Of a DNA stretch of 64,000 nt, positions 23,146 through 32,760 are shown piece after piece (the first letter of the stretch is position 1; each line of letters begins with the position of its first letter). The notes beneath the pieces were generated by a model. The model was not told the DNA's origin, did no database searches, and saw only the letters and a program-made list of their open reading frames with translations. A program made the translations under genes and the position numbers. Source of the DNA: Owenia fusiformis (Eukaryota; Annelida; Polychaeta; Sabellida; Oweniidae). Where the stretch lies: assembly GCA_903813345.2 (NCBI GenBank), contig CAIIXF020000009.1, positions 1,550,001 through 1,614,000 on the forward strand, read 5' to 3'.

Positions 23146-24577
23146 GTATATTACTACGAAATAACAGAAAGGCTAAGCTTGCACTGTTTACACAACGTAA
23201 ACACGAACTGAAAAAACATGAATCAATATTAGAATGATTACGATGCTACCAATTTTCAAATGTTTAGATGTTCATGTTTTCTCTTCTACCCAGAATTATA
23301 AATTCACCAACTTAACGTATAGGCCGTTATCAAGGAGTTGCAAGTCAAAACTTTGGACCGAATTTATGTGAGAATAATACAAGGTCTAAAAGTTATATTT
23401 TTTCTGATCGTTATTTCTGATCGTTATTTGTTGTATATCTTGAAATTTGAATGCTTAAGACAAAATCGAGTTGATTATCAATGTAATTTTGCTATTTGCT
23501 ATCTTTGAAAGTGCATAAGTTCAGTTTTAGAAACATTGATTTTCTCAAATGCATCCTAGCATTTCTTGCATTAGCATATATTTTGATAGAAAATTCTCAA
23601 TTAATCACAAAATGTGATGGAAAGACAATAGAATACGGTTTTCAACAATATCAATGTTCAAAATGACTCCCCACTTGGGACTAAAGAATTAAAAAAATGT
23701 TGCAGATTGACTTAAACAGAAAACCAGATTAAGTACTACCAAAAGCATGTTACATGCTGCGGTGTAGTCTACGCAAGAAAACTACATACGATGTATATGT
23801 GTGATAAATACATTACATGTTTTTTTTTTCGATTTCATATGCGAGCTTATATAAATTTTGTTTCATAATTACTGCCCCCAAATCAATCACATATCACATA
23901 TAAAAATATAGTTTCAAAAACTGTTTTTCAAATTTGAAACTCATTTTGAAAACCCCATGTTACAAAAGCACAAAAATGATATATATTTTCTTGTATTGGA
24001 CGGATAACATTTTCTTTTAATGGATATATTTTAATCCATATGCATATTAAATACATAAGGGTGATATGAAAATCTAACCACTAAATATTCAAGTTTATGG
24101 GAACTCTCTACTATACCCGCCATGCTATCTGACCCGAATGAGCCACCTGGAGGTGCATCTGGTAACTACCTACTCGCATCTGAGTTATTCTCAACGTATT
24201 GAAAAAAACGTTACAACCTGATACAATGTACTGTATATCAATCTGTAGCCATGATTCATGAAAACGTTACAACCTGATACAATGTACTGTGTATCAATCT
24301 GTAGCCATGATTCATGAAAACATTACAACCTGGTACAATGTACTATATATCAATCTGTAGCCATGATTCATGAAAATTAAAGGGGTTGTGAATACAAAAC
24401 ATAATTTCCATATTACGTTCCAAAAGACCAGTTTGGCCAATACTACTCTGTAGGTCGAGCTTTTTAAAAAAAGGCTTTATTACGGTGTATATATTATCGG
24501 GTCAAATGATCTCGGATTGACTGTAAATGAGAGGACGGTTTTTAAGAAATACCATTGTATATAAATATTTTTTGCAG
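23146..24577. other. Intron, 1.4 kb
   Basis: AT-rich, no gene seen. The only structure is a 56-bp tandem repeat at about 24197-24378. Confidence 0.6.
24197..24378. repeat. 56-bp tandem repeat, three copies
   Basis: GTTACAACCTGATACAATGT plus ATCAATCTGTAGCCATGATT is repeated with anchors at 24209, 24265 and 24321 and only a few differences. Confidence 0.9.
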
Positions 24578-24871
24578 GCTACACTTCACCTGAACTTGTA
24601 CTTGTCAATGGCGGAAGCAATACTAAAGTCACAGGCGTTTATAAAAAACTACCATCATCTCCATCATTGAAACCTAAATATAAACACATATTTGAAAAGT
24701 ATTACATCTTCAACCATTTGGAAAGAGAATGGCATATTTCTACTGTACTTGGAGATGCATCCTCGAGGAACTCAATATATAAAGTTGTAGACGACGCACT
24801 TGACCCATCTACAATTGCAAAATATTGGACCGGCAACAAAGCATTGACTATACAGGAAATGAAGGGAAATG
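24578..24871 (+). CDS. Exon 7: unnamed domain, copy 2
   Basis: Same layout as exon 6: strand ELVLVNGG, GVYKKL, PKYKHI, then YYIFNH in place of FLYYYK, WHISTVLGD in place of WAVSPIVGS, and KYWTGN near the end. It lacks the cysteines of the other two copies. Acceptor TTTTTTGCAG, donor AATG|GTATGT, phase 1-1. Confidence 0.85.
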
Positions 24872-26060
24872 GTATGTGTACATGAGTAACGCGTGTTTTA
24901 AATGGGCATATTGGTATTATAGAACAATCCATTAAAATCATGCTGGTTTACTTTGACATCCATCCTTCATGCTGCTTTAATTGCACTTAAATACAAGTCC
25001 TGACTTACGTTAAGGTTTAAGTTCAGAACGGAGGGGGTATCGCATTTGATAATTCGTGAAACAATAAATTAGTTACACCAGTTCTCGTCAGCGAGTTTGT
25101 TCTGTTAATACCAGTGCAAATTTAAAGAGGCAAGTATTCAAGAGGAAAGTATTCAATTTATAACATCGATTGTATAGGTGTCGACATCCCCACGAGGCAC
25201 GGGTATTTCATAGTTTGCACATAAATTGAAACCAAGCTTGTATCACACTACTATACCTAACACCTAGAAATGCATAAGATACTTTGATTGTCTAATTGAA
25301 TTGTTTAATATATTTTTGAAAGTGCCTTACTAGCATCTAATTTTCAACCGATAAACCATTCATAAGGAACAGACAAATAAAAACAAATACATAATCATTA
25401 CTAATAAGCCAAATGGGTTGCTCATGAACACCTAATGCAAGGTATAGTAGTGTGTGTATTCGCGAATGCAAATTTACCTGGTTAGCCTGCTATTCTATGA
25501 CAAAATCGTTGAATGGAAAATTGGCGGGGTCTATTCACATCAAAGTGAGTTGTCCATAACATAGTATGTCAACCTGATAGCCGGCATCCGATAGTTGCAT
25601 TCGTCAATTCAAGCTGCAATTTTTAACAAACGCTTCCTGTTTTCAAAATTGTTAGAAACCAATACATAATCGAATGGAACAATAGAATATTCGAAGAAGT
25701 AACATGTTGAAAACTATTTAGAACAATTTTATCAAAAGGAAGTGTTTGTTCACGTCATGATTTATGCAGTAGGGTTCAAAGAGGATCATAAGCCAGAGTT
25801 ACAACTCGATATCCTTTAATCTTAAATCTATGGTAGCAGGAAGAATGAATGATATTTTTCAACAAAGCTGGCGTCATTATTGTCTGACATTAACATTGCT
25901 ATAAATTAAAAACCAGCATTATAAATATTTAAACTTATGGCCATTAATTAAGCCACTAATGATCCTGATCTCTTGTGTGTTCTAGATTTTTTGTTTGGCC
26001 ATTGTATGATGACATAAAAGTAATGACGTGACTCCGTGGCAATGGAACCTTTACTAAATC
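24872..26060. other. Intron sequence without recognised features
   Basis: AT-rich with no ORF, repeat or element that I can support. Confidence 0.5.
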
Positions 26061-27969
26061 ACAGGCCGGTATCGAAAATATGTCCGCTGTGACGAAGCGT
26101 GCTATTTTGCATTGAAACGCTATGAAACCAACACAATTTATTTTTTACTCATACGTTTCGCTATAGCAAAGAAAATTACATACTCAATGCAATGGATATA
26201 TCATTTGCGGGTAACTTTAACTTCTGTTAGAAGTCCAACAACGCTTAGAGTAAAGCTATCGAAAACGGCGCCGGGGTATCATACTCCAAAATGTACCATT
26301 TCTTTTATTTCTTTTTAATGGTACAATATAGTGAGGCGATAATATTTACATATGTTTTCAGCATAACTCTGAAGCTATTAATGAGATCTTGATGTATTGG
26401 GTATTTTTAATATTTTTTTTATAAAAAATAATGTTGAAATTTTTTGTCCGCTGTGACGGAGCAGTTTCTAATCTGAAATACGTTGAGAATTCAAAATTTA
26501 TAATATATCTTTTACAACTACACTTTAGAGGAGCGAACGTGTCAAATCTCTTTCGTAAAGTATCCTGAAAAATGAAACGTAATAAAAGTACACAATTCAA
26601 ATTCTGGGGTGTATACTAGTATACGATCTTTCTTTAAGCTTTTTTCTCAGTTTGTACTGCAATCTAACGTATTCATGGTAACTCATTAAAATGATAGTCA
26701 AATTCATTTCAGTATAGGGTATTTGCCTTTCGTAGTGCCTACTGTGGATCCATCCCCTGACATGGTCATTTTTATGGTAACTTGATTATTTTGAAGTAAA
26801 ATGATTTGATGAAGATGAAGCTAAATATATATAATGGTATGAACTGTGGATTGTTCTACCCTATACAGTCATTCCAAAAGGTAAGTGGAGTGTATCTTGA
26901 AATACGAAAATGCAAAATTAGATTTTGAGATAGTTCTTTATTTAAATACGAGTTATGGTTATCTGATGCAACTACAGTAAAACATGTGTACAGTGGACAC
27001 ATATGGAGCCCAAAAATGTGTACCCAGTTGGTAGATGTTCACTCCATAGAGGACATTTCATACAGGAGTCAGAGGAATATTTGATAAGTAGAGGTGTTCA
27101 CTAGAGAAATATGTTCATTGATACAGGTTTTACCGTTCATTGATACAGGTTTTACAGCCCAATACTTTTTTTTTAATTTTTTCGACTAAGCAAAACGATG
27201 AGGCATGAATTTCAAATAATTACAAATTAAATCTGTATTGGGATCATCTTACATACAGTAATATTATGTGGTAAAAGTGTATACATCTGTCGGAATGCAG
27301 GATGTCTGCACGCTATTTCGAATAAATTCATATTAGCCCTATTTACTCTACACGTGACATTCCAAGGCGTCTTGGTGAAAACATATTAGAAATTTTATGT
27401 TGAGTTTACACCATGTTGATTCATGTTGATTTCAGTACAATCCTCCGAAAAATGCTAAAAGTAGTCGTTTTTATATCTCAGATTTAACTTACTCCAGATC
27501 TCCCAGACTACTTGTCATAATTTAGGATAGTGATTTGAGACCTTCTCTCCTCTAAGGGTACTTTTAAAAGATACAATTTGAATCATTAATTCTTAATTTA
27601 GTTCACAGTTAAAACTGCTCCGTCACAGGGGACAATGAATTTAAATATTATTTTTTATCAAAAAGAGTTATGCTGAAAACATATGTACATATTATCGTGT
27701 CATTATATTGTACCATTAAAAAGAAATAAAAGAAATAGATATATTTTGGAGTATGATACACTGGCGCCGTTTTCAATAGCTATTACATTGTTGGACTTCA
27801 AACAGAAGTAAAAGTTACCCGCAAATGATATATCCATTGCACGGAATAAGTAATTTTCTTTGGTATAGCGAAACATATGGGTAAAAAATAAATTGTGTGA
27901 GTTTCTTAGTGTTTCTATGCAAAATAGCAAACTCCGTCACAGCGGGAAAATTTTTCGATACCGGCCTGT
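26061..27969. mobile_element. Long-inverted-repeat (fold-back) element, ~1.9 kb
   Basis: The ends are ACAGGCCGGTATCGAAAA on the left and its complement on the right. The arms (about 26061-26560 and 27500-27969) match with moderate divergence, including CCGCTGTGACG motifs near the tip and again ~390 bp inward. The unique centre has no recognisable coding sequence. No convincing target duplication. Confidence 0.7.
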
Positions 27970-27976
27970 ATACATA

Positions 27977-28104
27977 GGGGGGGTTAAGATTAGTGTAAAA
28001 TGTACGTATACCTATCCCTATCCGTATGTTTGTAAGGCATGCCAGTTGCAAACATACGGATGGAGATAGATATACGTACAAGTTTACGGTAATCTTAACC
28101 TCCC
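27977..28104. mobile_element. 128-bp palindromic MITE, TA target
   Basis: The sequence is nearly one hairpin: GGGGGGGTTAAGATTAG pairs with TAATCTTAACCTCCC and CCGTATGTTTG with CAAACATACGG. TA flanks both sides (27975-27976 and 28105-28106). It shares its tips with the larger element at 49964-50711. It lies 86 bp upstream of exon 8. Confidence 0.85.
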
Positions 28105-28190
28105 TAATATCATAATGGCACATCCCATATCCTTCTTTTATAGTAAGTACATCATTACATAAATATAAATTTCTCTTCGTTTCCTTTTAG

Positions 28191-28505
28191 AAATCCCCTG
28201 TACCAAAATTGAAATAGCGGGTACGCGGAGCATACAGGCAAGAAAGATGGGCGTGTTTACAATGATACCTGAGTTAAGTGATCACCGATTAGTATATAGT
28301 CATGAGTACATGGGGATATACCTCTACTTTATAAACTTCGATGTGGATCTTCAGTACTGGCTGATTGGTAGTACTGCAGGGGAGACAAGTGCTGGTGTGA
28401 GGGGTGTATCATCCAGTGTTACACCTCTAGGAACAGATTTATGGGAGGTTTGGTCAATGTTTGACTGGGCAGTTGATAAAGATCTTACTCTAACATGTTT
28501 AGATG
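28191..28505 (+). CDS. Exon 8: unnamed domain, copy 3
   Basis: Same module again: IEIAGTR, MGVFTMIPE, LVYSHEY, IYLYFIN, YWLIGSTAGETSAGV, LWEVWSM and a closing LTLTCLD. The W-hh-G core and both flanking aromatic strands align with exons 6 and 7. Acceptor CCTTTTAG, donor GATG|GTATGT, phase 1-1. A 13-kb intron full of transposons follows. Confidence 0.87.
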
Positions 28506-29310
28506 GTATGTTGTATGATAATTACAATTCATATTTTCATCACAGAGACCATGATCAGCCATCTTTATTATATAGATTATCAAGATACTTCAAAACTTAT
28601 AATATAAAAACTATAAACCAGAAAATAATCAAATTCTTACTCCAAATCATCATATGGACAGCCAAATCGTGTGTTCAAGTTTAGGTGTATACATAGTGAC
28701 CATTTGAGGTATTTATGTAGAATCCAGGTGAGGTACTTTCTAAGTGTACAATTCTTAGAACAAAATCGCAAGAATATAGTCCCGTAAACTGGAATTAGGT
28801 TATTCGCTAGTTTTCATCGATGGGAGCAGGGATTCTACCTACAAACGAGTCCTTATGTTGGCGAAGTGATATAGTATAAATCGAGTCGGAAAAGTATGTT
28901 AAACATAGTGTCAAGATGAAGGTTATATATAGGGGAAGGCAGATTTATAAATGTTTGAAATGTTTTTCAATGAATTATTTGTATACTGTTGTTCAGATAT
29001 TTTTAATTAGAAACATAATGAACCAGCTGGATAATCATAATAAATTAATATTCCCAATCCGTTCAGTCTTATTGATTAAATGATTGTCAGTCGTTGGTTT
29101 GCGTAATTGGAGACAATTTATTGAAAGACTAGCACTCGTATCACAATTATTTCTAAGGTTTGATTTACCGGACTGTGTATTCAAGACACAGCTTAAAGCA
29201 AAATAGTCAGAAAAATATATTTCAGCGCAGCGGTCAAATGATTACACTTTGGAGTTTGGGGAAAGGTGAATTATGGATATGCTTGTCTGAATCACTATAA
29301 CTTTAGGTAA
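28506..29310. other. Intron sequence without recognised features
   Basis: No ORF with homology and no repeat structure seen up to the piggyBac-like element. Confidence 0.5.
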
Positions 29311-29868
29311 CCCTACTATCACACCAAACTAGTTCTCACTACGTTCTCGAAAACGGGCTTCAACTGTGTACGAACGGACTGGAGGTACTTAGAACCAGTT
29401 GGGGTCTATTTAAAAACTTCATAATGTACTCGAACGGGTAGGTCCTCTATATTGACACCAAGCAAGTTGCCACTGCGCTTTTCAAAACTGGTTTCAAACT
29501 GTGTGCAAACGGAATGAACGTAGCTTCAACGTTCTACGGTCTGTTTACGAACTTCATGGTCTTTCCCGGACGGGGAATGTGATTTAGAATTTTGATTCGA
29601 TTCAAAATTCGATGGCGACCATACCGTTCTGTAATCAGGTCATGATGACCTTCTAGACCAAGGGACGCGTTATACGACGTTGCACACCGACCTGGTGCGA
29701 CCTGAACGAACTGCTAATGAGATGGACGTATTGAAGACCGTTTATGAACGATATAGCTAATTATTTTAGACATATTTCCCGACCACAGCCAGATTGAGCC
29801 AGTTTTACGACGTTTTTGTAGGACTGGCAAGAACGGGTAAGAACTGGTTTGGTGTGATAGGGGGGGGG
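29311..29868. mobile_element. piggyBac-like non-autonomous element, second copy
   Basis: Closely related to 734-1540 in the same orientation but ~250 bp shorter through internal deletion. The ends are CCCTACTATCACACCAAACT and the inverse TTGGTGTGATAG plus a G run. The flanking tetranucleotide is GTAA on both sides rather than TTAA. Confidence 0.8.
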
Positions 29869-30139
29869 GTAAGAGTGATACATAGATATAAGTAGCAGTG
29901 GTAGTTTTGCACTGTACTTGTATAAGTGTACCTCTTTTGACATCCTACGATCACAGGGCTGCAAAATCCAGAATATATTCTTTCTTTTTACACCCTGCGA
30001 TAAGCAGATAGCATTTCCCCGATTAAGCAGTCGTAATCTGATTGGCTGTCACAACACTGCGACAGAAATCATGTACAATTAGATCACGTGATTCAGTTTA
30101 ATCGGGCGCTTCCAAATTGGTTAAAGCAGGGGGAAGAAG

Positions 30140-30750
30140 GAGGAACGGATTCTGGATACCTGCTTAGGAGGATGCTCTTTTGAAGGTATTGACATTTCCC
30201 TCCATTTTCCAAAGTCTTGAAATCCTCAGGTCGCTCGAGATACCCCTGGTGTCAATTTTAGCATCTAACTCCAACTCACAATTTTTCACTTGGCACCTTT
30301 TGAGGTGGATCCCGGCTATGGCATTAATGGTTGAGAAATAGATCGAAACCAGCCATAGTTTTCTCCTGATGACCATTGTGAATTGTTGTGTTTCATGGAT
30401 TATAATGATGGCTTTGCGAACGGATGTTGGCCCTTTGAATTGCACATGGACTTCCAGACTGGATTTTATCTATCCCACTTAATTTGAGATCTTTTATGAG
30501 TACTAGTATCTACAACTATTTTTGATGTTATGAGAATTGGTTATCAATTTTTCAATTTTTCTTCAACTCGTATTGTAACGACTTCAGTATGAATGAAATG
30601 TCTCTTGGTGTTCTGGTTCTTGATTGTGATATTGGCTCTCGATTGGAGGGGGAGGGGGATGTTAGGCATTGTTTCTTTTCACGTTAGATCATGGTTTTGG
30701 GATACATAGGGTCTACCTTTCTTATGACAGACTTCCATTTTGGCATTTGT
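30140..30750 (-). repeat. Dispersed repeat copy, minus orientation
   Basis: The segment is the inverse of 49806-51120 without that copy's 748-bp insertion. Shared blocks include CCAGCCATAGTTTTCTCCTG, GGATCCCGGCTATGGCATTA and CACGTTAGATCATGGTTTTG. Short ORFs occur but I recognise no protein. Confidence 0.75.
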
Positions 30751-31050
30751 GCTTATATGTCCACAAGAAAGCAACGGTTATTCAATCGCACGGTGTCATA
30801 TTGTTAGTAAATGATGTATTCTTAAAATGATATATAAAACATGGCAGGATTGAACAAATACCATATGATATTCGTCTTTAAAGGGACTTTAAAAATAGCT
30901 ATGTTGACCAAAGTGTTAACGTTTTCGGAGTGGAAGGAATTTTTCGTTTTGAAGGGGTGTATGTATTGAACGTTTCGTGAATTACAAAATAATTCCCGGA
31001 TATCCAAAATGCTTGCGACTTGACTGTCTCGTTTTTGCGTGAACTTTATT

Positions 31051-31122
31051 GACCAGTTGGTCTGTTGGCAGAATTGTCCCCTTGGGTGCGGCAGGTCACA
31101 GGTTTCGATTCCCGGAGGAATA
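31051..31122 (+). pseudogene. tRNA-Pro(UGG)-like sequence, probably a SINE head or tRNA pseudogene
   Basis: TTGGTCTGTTGGCAGAATTG resembles the D-arm region, CCTTGGGTGC an anticodon loop with TGG, and AGGTCACAGGTTTCGATTCC the T-arm/B-box, in the right spacing for a tRNA-Pro gene. The acceptor strands do not pair and the T-loop has an extra T, so it is not functional. An AT-rich tail follows. Confidence 0.55.
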
Positions 31123-31361
31123 TATCTGATTCATTTCTTTTTTGGGTTGTTGGCTCGCTTGTTATTACGCAGAAATAAAGAGTACTTTATCCTTATGAGG
31201 TTAGTTTCATGAAAAATGTAAAACATTTCACAGTCCGCCAATATACAGTACATACAATGTATTTTACATGTATACTCCCCTCCATAAGTTTGGCAACCTT
31301 AGCTCTAATATTGAACTACGTGTTCAAGCCTCTTTACCTTGGACTTTTTATTTGCTTAACC

Positions 31362-31640
31362 TGCAAGTATGTAAATATTGAATTACAAGGACATAAGTAA
31401 TTTGTAAATCTTGGATTACATGGACATGAGTACAACGTAAATCTTGAATTACATAGACATGACTAGTATGGACATTTTGAATTGCATAGACATGAGTAGT
31501 ATGGAAATCTTGAATTGCATAGACATGAGTAGTATGGAAATCTTGAATTGCATTGACATGAGTAATATGTAGATCTTGAATTTCATGGACATGAGTAATA
31601 TGTAGATCTTGAATTACATGGACATGAGTAATATGTAAAT
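31362..31640. repeat. 33-bp tandem repeat, about 8 copies
   Basis: The unit around TCTTGAATTGCATAGACATG plus AGTAGTATGGAAA recurs every 33 bp (for example 31508 and 31541). The frame stays open on the minus strand as an 11-residue repeat, an effect of the period. Two related partial units occur near 41.44-41.49 kb. Confidence 0.85.
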
Positions 31641-32117
31641 AAAAATAATTGAGAGAATGAGCATAATTAACCTTGTTTACATACATAATAAACTCTCATA
31701 AATTAGCAAATCCATTGGAATATTAACTTGAATATGTTGCTAAATGCTTTTACTATAAAATAAATTGATCATATGGATTGTGCGGTGTCATAGGGAATGC
31801 TTAAATACTTCATTAGATGTGATACCAGACTCTGAGAATCAAAGCTTAATGATCAGTAATGACTGAGTAAGATAGTGCATAGATGCAGGGATCATCAGAA
31901 AAATAATATTCACACTGATAAAAAGTTCAGTTTAGTTCGAAAAATCCTTTGCTCATACTAAATATGATCTTAAACAAATATGTTCAGTTCAGTTCAGTGT
32001 CTTTATTTCCTCCACATAGGTGAAGATTTAAACATTACATATAATTACAGACAATTCACATTAACAGATTATTTACATTTGTACATATGGTTACATATAG
32101 ATTTACATTTAGAGTTT

Positions 32118-32729
32118 TTACATTTCTGTTTGTTTAATAACTGTTTTCACCATTAGATCAATGTAATATGCACTATTCAATAGGAACTGTTCAATTGTAC
32201 CATCTTGGCAATTTTGAAGTACATCAGTAGTGCTTCCTAATAACGTTTCTACAATAATATCTTCAGAAGTGTTCAATAATTGAACTGATAAATCAATAGG
32301 TAGTATATTAACAATACCATCTAAGAGTTTCTCTCTCAAATAAATAACTCGGACATGCTGGCAGTGAAGAACAAGGTGACTGACCATATCAATTGTTAAC
32401 TTTTTACATGCAAGGCATTTCGTTTCTTTTTCGGTAAAAAGTAAAAGGAGTGAAAGTAACTGGCCAAATCGCCAAGTAAACATGGGATATTTTAGACCAA
32501 GTTCCCAATAAATAATAGGCTTATACTCTATATGAACATTTGAAAAGCGTTGTAATCTTGGATTAATGTGGACAGTCTCTCGCCATGTTTTTGATTCTGT
32601 ATACTGAATTTGGCCATTTACTAATAATTTCCATTTTCCTTTGTCCATAATTCTATGTTTAAAAGTATTTCCTTCCAAATAAGTTAAGAATTCTTGACGG
32701 ATAACAGGATATGTATCTAAAATAGACAT
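32118..32729 (-). pseudogene. C-terminal part of LINE ORF2, out of frame
   Basis: The 203-codon frame holds CLACKKL followed by HLVLHCQH, a CX2C...HX4C-type zinc motif found at the C-terminus of many LINE ORF2 proteins. It belongs to ORF2 but is separated from it by a frame change; coding-like sequence in this frame extends upstream to the A8 run at 32807-32814. Confidence 0.8.
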
Positions 32730-32760
32730 GACGTCACTTAAAAAACCCTGACTATGCAGA

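Noticed and set aside
31348-31686. Minus-strand 112-codon frame with an 11-residue repeat
   Set aside because: It follows a 33-bp tandem array exactly and has no other support.
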